A DNA stretch of 23,433 bases from CAYVZU01 sp964455935 (GCA_964455935.1 CAYVZU010000059.1:1-23433), one strand, 5' to 3'. Positions 7,791 through 16,080 are shown, counted from the first letter of the stretch. Numbers and translations: made by a program. The notes: generated by a model not told the origin, from the sequence alone.

Positions 7791-10049
7791 ATGCCCGTTT
7801 CCAATGAAACAGCAGTTCAAAAGGCGCTGAGCTACGCGGCCGCGAATTTCTCACGTCCTTTGGGGCTTAGAGATGTTGCCGAAGCAGCGGGTTGTTCAAC
7901 TTCCTGGCTTGGCAAGATTTTCCGGAAATATACGGGTCAGGGTGTGATTGCGCATCTAACCGGGCTGCGTATTGGAAAGGCCAAGGATCTGCTACGGCAG
8001 ACAAGTTTGAGCATATTGGAAATCGCATATGAGGTAGGTTTTAATAGCCATACCAGATTCTGTATTGCCTTTCGCAAACGCACCGGAATTTCACCAAGCG
8101 GATTCCGCAAAAGGATGCTATCCAAGATCGATAACACTACGGGCAAATCCGGGAGAAGCACCGACCTTGCCCCGTGGTTTTGCGATGCCATGGACAAGGG
8201 TAGTATTGGAAACTGGTGGATGCCCCGCGGCGGCCAGTGGGAACAAAAGTGTGGATTCGTTGAAGGCGCGGGCGAAGATTCGGCGAATTTAGAGTTCTCC
8301 AAGTCCATACCCGAGAACTTTCGGATTTCCTTCGACGCGCAACTCTCGTCCTTTCACGGACATAAACCCTCAACACTTGCCGTATTTCTAATGGACGAGC
8401 AGACCTCGAAGGAGTATTGTGCCCTTGTGCTTGGCCGATATGATAATTCTGCCGGCGAGGTGCGTCGATCGGGTTCCATTGTGCAGATCATCTGCCGGGC
8501 TGTCGTAAAGCCGGAAATCTGGCAAGCTGTCTCCATTGAACTGCGCGACGATACCATTGTTCTCCGGTTGGATGGAGACGAAATGTTTCGCTTCTGTGAC
8601 CCTTTCCCACCTGCCTATGTCCGCCGAAGCAAGATTGCGCTGGGTACTTGGCGCAGCATGATACGTATCCGCAACTTCGTTGTTCAAGATTTGGGCTTTC
8701 TGCCCTTCACGCGCACAGTGCGCCAGGGTGACAGCCTATATAACGCCGGCCTCTTCGAGCAAGCTTTTCAATTCTATTCACGTCTGCTCCAATCCGAAAT
8801 CACGCGCGGCAATGAGTCGGAGCTCCGTTATAAGATCGGAATGTGCTTGCTTGGCCTTGGCAATTGCATTGAAGCGAAAACTTGGATGGACGATGTGCCC
8901 TTGCTGTCCCAAACCGATTTGTGGACTCAGTACTCCCAGATTGCTTTGCTGGAAATTGAATGGCGCGAAGATCGGCACGAATCGTTCTGCGAAAAAGCAA
9001 AACAGCTTCTTGATGCTCCGGCGCTTTGTGATCGTGTTTGGGACCTGGTGCAGCAGGCCTGTCGTGCCTGGGAAATGCGAGGTTTCTACGAAATCAGCCT
9101 GCATGTCCGGATGGGACTCTTGAGTCGGGCGCAAACCGATCTAATACGACTCCGAGAGAGAACGGCTGTTGCGGAAACGCTCCTTTCCCTGAATCGCCTT
9201 GCCTTGGCGGAGCGGTACTTTGAAGAAGCGGCATCACAGACCTCGCATTTTCCCCAGCATAGCAGGTATTCGCTGTTCGCTCTCGCGACTGTCCGAAATT
9301 ACTTGGGCGCGCTTGCGAAAGCGAGACAGACGATCGGGCAAATTAAGCAACGGACTTGGGCACAGGATGATTTGGCAGGCTGCGAAATACACGAGGCCCT
9401 TTTCCTTCGAGCCGAAGCGAGATTCGCGGAAGCCCTGACACTTCTGCGCGGAATTCCCGAACGTTTTCCGATGCATAGTGGTCCGAAATTCTTCGCGGCC
9501 CTCACGTCATCTCTAATCCTCTGTGGGCAAGAGCGGATGCAGGAAGCCAAACGCGAGCTCGAACCTTGGTACTCTGAAATGACAAACGGAGCAATGAGCC
9601 GGTTTCTTTATCCTCCGCTTTTCCTTGAGGGAAATATCGACGGAGCAATCCAGTGCCTGACGGAGGGATTTCGGCAAAGCGGAGGCGAGGTCGCATTGTT
9701 CGCTGAACAGGGAATCAAGGCCGGGATTCTGCTGTGGATACACGACCGCACACAGGAGGCAGGGGACATTTGGGCCGAAGTAGTCCGAAGATTTCCACCG
9801 GGGCAATGTTGCTGTTTTCCCGCTTTGGCCCGACAACTATTGGACGGAGACGACACAGGTATAGAGCAACTGACCTACTCGGCCCGTATTCGTTCCGAAC
9901 TCTTCTATTTGTTGGCATTGTGGAACGAGAAGCGGGGCAAGTCCGAACGGGCATTGGTGCTGTTTGCGATGAGCGCAAAAGAAGATCCGACGAATGAATG
10001 GCCCGCCGTTTTAGCCAAGAAGCACTTGACCTCCGCCTCCGTATCGTGA
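7791..10049 (+). CDS. AraC-type regulator with lectin-like and TPR-like domains (paralogue 1)
   Basis: 752 aa, no signal peptide, cytoplasmic. Residues 8-108 are an AraC/XylS DNA-binding domain with two helix-turn-helices (LRDVAEAAGCSTSWLGKIFR; then SILEIAYEVGFNSHTRFCIA and the terminal GISPSGFRKR). In AraC proteins this domain is usually C-terminal; here it is N-terminal. Residues about 128-303 form a beta-rich domain (APWFCDAMD, GQW, FRISFDAQL, DDTIVLRLDGD, DPFPPAYVRRSKIALGTW) like the DUF1080/LamG jelly rolls, a plausible sugar sensor. Residues about 305-750 are helical repeats of TPR character (LYNAGLFEQAFQFYSRLL, SERALVLFAM). No clear Shine-Dalgarno precedes the ATG. It aligns along its full length with the 767-aa protein at 13499-15802. 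It is divergent from the ConA-like operon and probably regulates it and/or itself through the 22-bp repeat. Confidence 0.85.
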   Translation: MPVSNETAVQKALSYAAANFSRPLGLRDVAEAAGCSTSWLGKIFRKYTGQGVIAHLTGLRIGKAKDLLRQTSLSILEIAYEVGFNSHTRFCIAFRKRTGISPSGFRKRMLSKIDNTTGKSGRSTDLAPWFCDAMDKGSIGNWWMPRGGQWEQKCGFVEGAGEDSANLEFSKSIPENFRISFDAQLSSFHGHKPSTLAVFLMDEQTSKEYCALVLGRYDNSAGEVRRSGSIVQIICRAVVKPEIWQAVSIELRDDTIVLRLDGDEMFRFCDPFPPAYVRRSKIALGTWRSMIRIRNFVVQDLGFLPFTRTVRQGDSLYNAGLFEQAFQFYSRLLQSEITRGNESELRYKIGMCLLGLGNCIEAKTWMDDVPLLSQTDLWTQYSQIALLEIEWREDRHESFCEKAKQLLDAPALCDRVWDLVQQACRAWEMRGFYEISLHVRMGLLSRAQTDLIRLRERTAVAETLLSLNRLALAERYFEEAASQTSHFPQHSRYSLFALATVRNYLGALAKARQTIGQIKQRTWAQDDLAGCEIHEALFLRAEARFAEALTLLRGIPERFPMHSGPKFFAALTSSLILCGQERMQEAKRELEPWYSEMTNGAMSRFLYPPLFLEGNIDGAIQCLTEGFRQSGGEVALFAEQGIKAGILLWIHDRTQEAGDIWAEVVRRFPPGQCCCFPALARQLLDGDDTGIEQLTYSARIRSELFYLLALWNEKRGKSERALVLFAMSAKEDPTNEWPAVLAKKHLTSASVS

Positions 10050-10328
10050 TTCATGCGCAGTTGTTGATGCCTTCCCCCTCAAACAAAAGGGACGGAAGAC
10101 TATGAAATTGTGGACGACTATTTCATCTCCGCAGCGCCGCCTATCCTGTCGCGCACCATCATGTCTTTTGAACACGGCGGCACAGGATCGGCTTGGCGGG
10201 CCGGTGCCGAGGGGTCATGATCCCTCATCTCCTGCAAAGCTTCGTGACACACCGGACGAAAGGTAAGCATTGAAGAATGGATTGGAAAGGGCCGGTTCAA
10301 TTAACTATTTATCAACCTCCGACACTGA
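10050..10328. other. Intergenic stretch, nothing recognised apart from a short repeat
   Basis: About 280 nt after the first AraC-type regulator. A 60-codon minus-strand frame (10118-10300, containing CHEALQEMRDHDP) is present but matches nothing I recognise and has no ribosome-binding site. The 31-bp dispersed repeat begins at 10305. No convincing terminator hairpin follows the regulator's stop codon. Confidence 0.4.
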
Positions 10329-10335
10329 GCACTCT
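10305..10335. repeat. 31-bp dispersed direct repeat, copy 1
   Basis: Begins CTATTTATCAACCTCC and ends CACTGAGCACTCT. It matches 13193-13223 at 29 of 31 positions in the same orientation. The two copies flank the GH123-like gene. Read on the minus strand, both copies encode ECSVxEVDx followed by TAG, which may mean they are the 3' end of a decayed gene family. Confidence 0.65.
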
Positions 10336-10574
10336 TCAGAGAAAAACAGATCGAGATGATTTTCACCGCACAGGCACAATCGCGCGAAACACAGACCCAG
10401 GATGGGCTTCCGCTCCGGCAAAATATAAAAGGCGATGAAAAATGGAAAGGCTGTTTGCCTGGCTATCAAAATTTCCGTCGGGTTACGGCCTGCTGGGAAT
10501 ACAAATCCGAAAACTTCGAAGGCATTTTTATGTTGGCTTGTATCGTAATCTTGCATGTCGTGATTACGAAGTAA
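10329..10574 (+). pseudogene. IS5-family transposase C-terminal remnant
   Basis: Pieces of an IS5-type DDE transposase C-terminus appear in order but in different frames: REKQIEMI (10338-10361), SPHRHNR a frame away, TQTQDGLPLRQ, then ERLFAWLS from 10445 in another frame, and finally NFRRVTACWEYKSENFEG followed by ILH and a TAA at 10572-10574. The order matches the usual GIEMIAPHR, TQDGRPLRR, WKVERLFAWL, NFRRL, RWEY, ENFLG series. At least two small indels separate the pieces and no N-terminal half or inverted repeats remain, so this is an old relic. It lies directly upstream of the GH123-like gene. Confidence 0.6.
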
Positions 10575-10588
10575 TTGGGATATCAAAA

Positions 10589-10600
10589 GCAAAATTTTGC
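10589..10600. promoter_or_regulatory. 12-bp perfect palindrome upstream of the GH123-like gene
   Basis: GCAAAATTTTGC, a perfect palindrome 72 nt before the ATG at 10673 and just after the IS5 remnant. It has the size and symmetry of a dimeric repressor site, but A/T-rich palindromes of this length can occur by chance. Confidence 0.3.
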
Positions 10601-10672
10601 GAAGCGATTGCACATTGAATTTTTGGAAAGCAGCATGAATAAACTTATGGCTGTCGAGTTGGGAGGTTAGGC

Positions 10673-13096
10673 ATGACAATTTTTCGATCTATTCTGCTGA
10701 TTGGTCTGCTGACAATATTATCCACACCGTCATTGGCAACAATGACGGTGTGGAGTTCCCACGCCAGTAGCAAAATTCGTCCCAATGATTCTTTTGGCAC
10801 AGGTTCATCGGTCAGCCTTGCGGCGGCAAAGGGCGAAATTGCCGCATTTCAGGTGGTAGTTTCCACCACAGCGGAGCGGTTGACCAATGTAACCGTCTCT
10901 GTCGACATGACCGGGTTTTCTCCCATGATTTACAAAGAGGGTATGGTTAATGCGGTCACTCCATCACATATCAATGGGGATACAGGCGAATGGCCGGATA
11001 TACTGATTCCGAAAGTGGATGCATTTTACGGAGAAACCCGCAATGCCTTCCCTATGACCGTTACCAATATCTCCAGAGCGTATCCATTGTACGATGCCAG
11101 GCCATCGCATGCATACGGGCCGGTTATTTCTGATCCTAAGTGGTGGTCCAATCTGGTGCCCGCATCCGGGTTCACCTACCCGTATACCGGCACAACCAAC
11201 GGAACTGGATCAAGTGGCCGGGTTAATGCTGGCACAGGGACAGTCACAACCTCCGGTGTGTTTTCGGGCACCACATCCTCGCGCTATATCATAGTAATAG
11301 ATGGCGGCGGTGCTATCGGCACCGCTACCTTTAAATGGTCAGCCGATAATGGCGCAACATTTTCAAGCGGGGTACAAACATCCGCCAGTCCCATTTCACT
11401 GGAAAAAGGCATCAATGTGACATTTGCCGGTGCCGGGCAATCCAGTGATTTTGCGCTGAATGACGAATGGCTGTTTTATGTCAACCCTACCCGAAATCAA
11501 CCAATATGGATCGAGATACCCGTACCTATCACACAAACAGCGGGAGTATATGCTGGTAGGGCAACCGTTTCGGCAGACGGCAAAACCAATCAGGTTATTC
11601 CGATCAGTCTTACGGTATGGGATTTTTCCATTCCGGCAACATCGTCACTGAAAAACTTCACTGGTGCGGGATCAGGTGCCTATGCCGGACACGGTTTGCC
11701 GTATACGGACGAGGTAGACAAACTGTATGTAGCGGCTGGTCTGCGAAATAGGATCAGTTTGGGTGATGCGCTTGCCGGGGCCAATCACGGCAACACGATC
11801 AGTTGCCTGTCATATAATGAAACAACTGGAGCAACAGCAGGCTACTTTGTGGGCTTCGATGCAACTATGGGACCATTCTTAAGCGGCACGGGAGTATCGG
11901 CGTACCCGGTGGGCGCGAACATCACCTTTCCAGGGGCGCTCACGACCTTTACCGCGCCAGCCATGGTTTCGGGTGGATGCTCCTACACAAATGCTGCACT
12001 GTGGAAGCAACGCATGATTACTGCATTTGTTGCCCACCTCAAAGAAAAAGGCTGGTTCGATAAATTTTACGTCTATCTGGGGGACGAACCGTATTCTATC
12101 GCCGCTTGGGACAATATCAAGGCCCAAGGCGCTATTTGGAGGGCTGCAGCGCCGGACGTGAAATTGTGGGTTACCACCACACTGGCGGATGCTATAGCCA
12201 ACGGGGCTGACCGGTATATTGATGTGTATGTGCCTATCGCCTCCACCATAGTACCCCCGGATCGTCAAGCGGATTGGCGTGGGTATCCTCGTTCAAATTG
12301 GGATGCATGGTTAGCAACCCCCGCGACCCCTGCCCATGATTTGTGGTGGTATCATGCCTGCACCGAGGGCGGCGGATGTGGTGTTGTCGGCGGCAGTTTA
12401 TACACTGGGTACGCAAACTACGCAATGGATTCACCCAGCATCCAGAACAGAATGTTTCCCTGGTTGACCCGCTACTACGATTTCAGAGGCAATTTGTATT
12501 ATGCCTACAACTACCATTGGGACCACACAGGATCTCCGTGGTTTATTGACCCGTGGGAGACCAATTATTGGTTTGGGGTTAATGGTGACGGAATTCTGTT
12601 TTACCCGGGCACACCGGCAAAAATTGGAGGGACTACCCACATTCCGATTGAATCACTCCGCCTCAAGCAGAATCTGCTGGGTATGCAGGATTATGAGTTG
12701 TTTAAAAAACTGGATGATCAGGGCAAAAGCGCCTTTGTAATGACCCTGTTGAACACGATTATAACCAACAACGCTACCTATACGTCAAACCTCGCCGCTT
12801 TGGATGCGATCAGGGCAACCATGGCCAATGAAATATTGAAAGGCGGGACAGCGATCAATCCGTTGGGCTCAGGAATTTCCGTCTATTGCAGCACGAAAGG
12901 GGGGGGGAATTTATCGCTTTTTAATATTAAGGGAGAAAAAGTTAAGACCATTTATGGCGGCAAAAATAGCGCCAACGGATATCATTACCTGAGCAGTGAA
13001 AACAGAAACGGAATGATTTTGCCCACAGGCTTATATTTTCTACAGGTTCGGACGGAAGGAGCCGCTTTTACTCGGAAACTTATGATAGTACGATAA
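10673..13096 (+). CDS. Secreted GH123/DUF4091-like hydrolase with sorting-type C-terminus
   Basis: 807 aa. GGGAGG at 10661-10666 lies 6 nt before the ATG. A clear signal peptide (SILLIGLLTILSTPSLA) is followed by an N-terminal beta-sandwich in two halves (about 25-160 and 272-320, the latter with QPIWIEIPVPITQTAGVYAG). This is the pattern of GH123-type proteins, in which a DUF4091 catalytic domain follows. The catalytic part shows YLGDEP with the Asp-Glu pair at residues 471-472, then a late segment with WFGVNGDGILFYPG and IESLRLKQNLLGMQDYE, typical of DUF4091. GH123 enzymes remove N-acetylgalactosamine by substrate-assisted catalysis; activity here is unproven. A Gly/Thr/Ser-rich beta module (about 165-271) is inserted in the N-terminal sandwich. 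The last ~75 residues (LFNIKGEKVKTIYG to KLMIVR) look like a type IX sorting domain and follow a run of nine G at 12899-12907. Confidence 0.8.
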   Translation: MTIFRSILLIGLLTILSTPSLATMTVWSSHASSKIRPNDSFGTGSSVSLAAAKGEIAAFQVVVSTTAERLTNVTVSVDMTGFSPMIYKEGMVNAVTPSHINGDTGEWPDILIPKVDAFYGETRNAFPMTVTNISRAYPLYDARPSHAYGPVISDPKWWSNLVPASGFTYPYTGTTNGTGSSGRVNAGTGTVTTSGVFSGTTSSRYIIVIDGGGAIGTATFKWSADNGATFSSGVQTSASPISLEKGINVTFAGAGQSSDFALNDEWLFYVNPTRNQPIWIEIPVPITQTAGVYAGRATVSADGKTNQVIPISLTVWDFSIPATSSLKNFTGAGSGAYAGHGLPYTDEVDKLYVAAGLRNRISLGDALAGANHGNTISCLSYNETTGATAGYFVGFDATMGPFLSGTGVSAYPVGANITFPGALTTFTAPAMVSGGCSYTNAALWKQRMITAFVAHLKEKGWFDKFYVYLGDEPYSIAAWDNIKAQGAIWRAAAPDVKLWVTTTLADAIANGADRYIDVYVPIASTIVPPDRQADWRGYPRSNWDAWLATPATPAHDLWWYHACTEGGGCGVVGGSLYTGYANYAMDSPSIQNRMFPWLTRYYDFRGNLYYAYNYHWDHTGSPWFIDPWETNYWFGVNGDGILFYPGTPAKIGGTTHIPIESLRLKQNLLGMQDYELFKKLDDQGKSAFVMTLLNTIITNNATYTSNLAALDAIRATMANEILKGGTAINPLGSGISVYCSTKGGGNLSLFNIKGEKVKTIYGGKNSANGYHYLSSENRNGMILPTGLYFLQVRTEGAAFTRKLMIVR
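12899..12907 (+). repeat. G9 homopolymer in the GH123-like gene
   Basis: Nine consecutive G encode part of TKGGGN, directly before the C-terminal sorting-type domain. A one-base slip would keep the catalytic part and remove or scramble only that tail. Confidence 0.8.
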
Positions 13097-13192
13097 CCAT
13101 AAAATCTTCGCTGAGAGAAGATGAGAAATTAAGGATAAGAAATTAGGATCGGACGGATATGAATGGTTTTAAAAACCGCTTGGCCAAATAAG

Positions 13193-13223
13193 CTATTCAT
13201 CAACCTCCGGCACTGAGCACTCT
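13193..13223. repeat. 31-bp dispersed direct repeat, copy 2
   Basis: Begins CTATTCATCAACCTCC and ends CACTGAGCACTCT. It differs from 10305-10335 at two positions. Similarity ends at both edges. Confidence 0.65.
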
Positions 13224-13450
13224 CGCAGCTTCACTCAATTGCACTCACGCCCGGTTCCCACTACTCAGTCTTGAACGAAAATGGGAGGCACCCCAATAAT
13301 CGCTGCACAGTGAGCTTTGTGTCGCGGTTTTCATTGTTCCACCTCCAATGATTCAATGATTAGTTTGCTTAAGCTTTTAACTTATTACACATTCAATGTT
13401 GCTGCGAAAAAAAATAGAAATATAGAGAAGAAAGGCACAGAAGACGCGTC

Positions 13451-13480
13451 GTTTTCTATTTTCATTATATCTGTTTTCTA
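13451..13480 (+). promoter_or_regulatory. Direct repeat with 22-bp period upstream of AraC-type regulator 2 (candidate operator)
   Basis: GTTTTCTA occurs at 13451-13458 and identically at 13473-13480, again 22 bp apart, and the second copy ends 18 nt before the ATG at 13499. Spacing and distance are the same as upstream of the first regulator, although the repeated word differs (both contain GTTT). An A/T-rich CATTATAT lies between the copies. Confidence 0.5.
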
Positions 13481-13498
13481 CCTTAACTGGGCGACAAA

Positions 13499-15802
13499 AT
13501 GACAAGAGGTCAGGACCAAATAGTAAGAGGAATTGCCGGTATTGTCGAACGAACCTTGTCGGAGCGAGTTGATGTTGAACTGCTTGCGAAGGAGCTTGGG
13601 TATTCGTATTCGTATCTGGCTGCCTTATTCAAAAAGCATGTGGGCGAAAGCATTCTTTCGTACGCAATTCGTCTGAAGATCGAGAAGTCGAAGGGACTGT
13701 TGATTTCGACGAAGCTCAGCATCCTGGAAATCGCCTATGATCTGGGCTTTGGCAGCCCCTCACGTTTTGCAGAGCTCTTTCGAAAAAGAGTCGGCATGTC
13801 TCCGGGAGCGTTTCGAAGGGCTGCAAGCAAAATGACAGTTGCGTCACCAAAGGTGGTAAGCACAGCCGCAGAACTGGACCGGGAGTGGCTTTGTGACGGG
13901 TTTGACACTGAGTTGCAGCCGCATTGGAAGCCGGTATTCGGGCGCTGGCTGTCAGGAAATGGTATTCTGACCGGCGAAGGTGCGGAGACCTCGTTGCTCT
14001 GTTTTGTGCGCGCTCTTCCCGCTAACTTCCGCATTACCTTCGAAATCGCGCTGCAGAGGAAGATCGAGATCTTGGGAGACTTCCGGTTCCATTTGCAGGA
14101 TGATCGAAACGAGACCGACTACTGCTGTTTCGTGATCGGCGCGCACAATCGGCGGGTCTGCGAAATGCAAGGGCCGGGTCACGCCTACCAGTGCAGTCAG
14201 GTGGAGAATGGGATCCCTGCTGGGTGGTGCAGAGCGGCGCTTGAGTTCAAAGATAACACGATCACACTAGTCCTCAACGATTTCGAAGTGTTTCAATACC
14301 GCGATCCGTTTCCGAGCTTCTACGCTTCTCGATGCCGATTCGCCTTGGATTGCTGGCGCAGCACGGTCCGCGTGCGGGACCTGAGGATTCACGACCTCGG
14401 GTTTTCGCCATTGGTTTCCGTTGTAGAGCAAGGCGACCAACTCTATGGACTGGGTCTCCACGAACGCGCCAGGGAGTTTTACGAGCGCCTGCTGCGGTCG
14501 ATGCACCCATCCGCGGATATGATGGAACTCCAATTCAAGATGGGCATGTGCGATTTGAGCCTGGGTCGTCTTGAGCAGGCGCGCGAAGGACTGCAAAGGA
14601 TTGTGACGCCGCCGGAAAAGGATGTATGGGCACGACAGGCCAGACTGGCGCTTCTGGAGATTGCGCTTCGCTTGGGCGACTTTGCCTCTTTTTCCCGTTC
14701 GGCTTCCGATCAACGAGCGCTCTTTTCGAAACAACACGAAATCTATGGGATGGTCATGCGTGTGGCCGGGGAATTCGCGTCGAAAGGTTTTTGCCGGCGG
14801 GCCATAGCGGCCTACCAGTTTCTGCGTGAATACGAGGACCGAGACTCGATTCCCCAGTTCATGGCAAGCCAGGCGCTATCCAATGCACTGGGCCAGGAAG
14901 GGCGAAGTTCCGAGATGGCCGCGGTTCTCGAAGCCCTGCTCGCGAATGCCGGCATTCCCGAGCAGATTGCGATCCAGAGCTTGCTCGACTTGGCCTTCGC
15001 TTACTCGGCATTGGGCCGAACACCCGATGCAAAGACCATTCTCGATCAAGCACGACACCATGCCCTCGATTCCTATGCATTAGCGCAACTCGAGATAGCC
15101 AGGGGCCGCCTACTGAGGGCCGAGAGACGTTCTGACGAAGCATTGGCGGTTTTGAGGGCTGTGCCCAAAGCATATGCAGATCTCTCCGAACATTGCGTTT
15201 GCGGATTGCTGGAAGCGGCGTTGATTCTGTGCGGATTGCAGTGCCCGGCCGAAGCCGAGGCGCTGCTTCAAAAAGCGGAGAAGCTTCTCCCCAGCTCCTT
15301 TTACTTCCGTAAAGGAAGACGAAGCCGGTATCAGTACCCTCTTGGATTGGTAAAAGGACAATTTGCGAAAGCAGCCGAGCTCCTGATGGAGGACTCACGG
15401 TTTGGCAGCGCTGGACTTTTTGAAAGTGCCGATTGCGCGGTAAAGGCCGGCATCTTGCTGGAGCTGAGTGGCAATGATGAGGAAGCTCGAAGGACGTGGC
15501 TGGAGGTAATGCGGCGTTTCCCCGCGGATCGAGTTGCGGTGTTTGGGGAGATCGCCGATCGTCTGCTGGATCGGAACGGCTTTCCCCTGCCTGCCGGCCT
15601 TCCAATGGATGTCCACCGCCAATGCGAGTTGAGCTACTTGACGGGCCTCCTACTTGAAAAGCGGGGCCGCAAACACAGGGCACTCGAGTTTTTTGAGTTC
15701 GGCCTCCAAATCGATCGCACCCTGCGCTGGGCAGCCTGCCTTTCCCGCCTGAAAGTCCTGGAATTGCGGACGGCTTCGAGTCTTCGTAGCGAGCGCCAAT
15801 GA
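13499..15802 (+). CDS. AraC-type regulator with lectin-like and TPR-like domains (paralogue 2)
   Basis: 767 aa, cytoplasmic. Residues 8-108 are an AraC/XylS double helix-turn-helix (VELLAKELGYSYSYLAALFK; SILEIAYDLGFGSPSRFAEL; GMSPGAFRR). Residues about 128-303 are a beta domain with the same landmarks as paralogue 1 (EWLCDGFD, GRW, FRITFEIAL, DNTITLVLND, DPFPSFYASRCRFALDCWRS, RVRDLRIHDLGF). The remainder is TPR-like, with strongly conserved late motifs (VKAGILLELSGNDEEARRTW, RRFPAD). The start lacks a good Shine-Dalgarno but aligns residue for residue with the paralogue, which supports both starts. The gene is convergent with the beta-helix gene, with a MITE between them. It probably senses a sugar or a partner protein through the beta/TPR part. 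Targets are unknown; the nearby GH123-like gene is a candidate. Confidence 0.85.
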   Translation: MTRGQDQIVRGIAGIVERTLSERVDVELLAKELGYSYSYLAALFKKHVGESILSYAIRLKIEKSKGLLISTKLSILEIAYDLGFGSPSRFAELFRKRVGMSPGAFRRAASKMTVASPKVVSTAAELDREWLCDGFDTELQPHWKPVFGRWLSGNGILTGEGAETSLLCFVRALPANFRITFEIALQRKIEILGDFRFHLQDDRNETDYCCFVIGAHNRRVCEMQGPGHAYQCSQVENGIPAGWCRAALEFKDNTITLVLNDFEVFQYRDPFPSFYASRCRFALDCWRSTVRVRDLRIHDLGFSPLVSVVEQGDQLYGLGLHERAREFYERLLRSMHPSADMMELQFKMGMCDLSLGRLEQAREGLQRIVTPPEKDVWARQARLALLEIALRLGDFASFSRSASDQRALFSKQHEIYGMVMRVAGEFASKGFCRRAIAAYQFLREYEDRDSIPQFMASQALSNALGQEGRSSEMAAVLEALLANAGIPEQIAIQSLLDLAFAYSALGRTPDAKTILDQARHHALDSYALAQLEIARGRLLRAERRSDEALAVLRAVPKAYADLSEHCVCGLLEAALILCGLQCPAEAEALLQKAEKLLPSSFYFRKGRRSRYQYPLGLVKGQFAKAAELLMEDSRFGSAGLFESADCAVKAGILLELSGNDEEARRTWLEVMRRFPADRVAVFGEIADRLLDRNGFPLPAGLPMDVHRQCELSYLTGLLLEKRGRKHRALEFFEFGLQIDRTLRWAACLSRLKVLELRTASSLRSERQ

Positions 15803-15902
15803 ATCGCTAATCGATGCTCGCTTCTGCCGAAATTCCTCACTTCGCGTATGGACAAGGAACCTATGAGAGTCCGAGACGCAGTCCAATCAAAGATTTTGAC
15901 TT

Positions 15903-16065
15903 GAGCGCATCTCAAAAAGGATTGCGCGGGCCGAAGCCCGTGCGAAAACGACGCAGGCAAGGCGCGCGAAGCAGGCGTATCAGAGGGAGATACGCCGATG
16001 GAGCGCAACGAAGCTTGCGGCGTTTGCAGCCGGGCGATGCCAGAAAGCCTTTTTGAGATGCGCTC
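15903..16065. mobile_element. MITE-like element, complete copy
   Basis: 163 bp bounded by perfect 18-bp terminal inverted repeats, GAGCGCATCTCAAAAAGG at 15903-15920 and its complement at 16048-16065. The interior folds strongly: GGCGTATC/GATACGCC is a perfect 8-bp stem around 15973-15995, and CGGGC/GCCCG flanks a CGAA loop near 15927. It encodes no transposase. Only TT directly flanks both sides, so a target duplication is at most short. It lies between convergent genes, 15 nt after the stop of the beta-helix gene, where its T-rich ends could also serve in termination. The rest of 15803-16080 holds nothing recognised. Confidence 0.8.
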
Positions 16066-16080
16066 TTATCTTCTACACTT

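Larger units (their letters stand above)
13097..13498. other. Intergenic region with repeats, between GH123-like gene and regulator 2
   Basis: 402 nt with no convincing gene. It contains a short symmetric GGTTTTAAAAACC (13165-13177), the second 31-bp dispersed repeat (13193-13223), a tandem CAATGATT pair (13346-13361), an A/T-rich stretch from about 13365 and the 22-bp-period repeat before the regulator. No transposase relic was recognised beside the second repeat. Confidence 0.45.

Noticed and set aside
10305..10679. 124-codon minus-strand frame upstream of the GH123-like gene
   Set aside because: It is antisense to the IS5 transposase pieces, which form an ordered homologous series on the plus strand, and has no recognisable domain.
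13165..13177. GGTTTTAAAAACC as a terminator for the GH123-like gene
   Set aside because: The arms are A/T-rich, there is no loop and no following T tract, and it lies about 70 nt after the stop; termination cannot be claimed.
13346..13361. Tandem CAATGATT pair as an operator
   Set aside because: Two 8-bp units in A/T-rich DNA are expected by chance and there is no matching element elsewhere in the window.
14859..15683. 274-codon open frame on the minus strand opposite the second AraC-type regulator
   Set aside because: It is antisense to the conserved TPR-like half, which aligns with its paralogue; the composition is rich in Pro, Arg and Ser, as usual for shadow frames.
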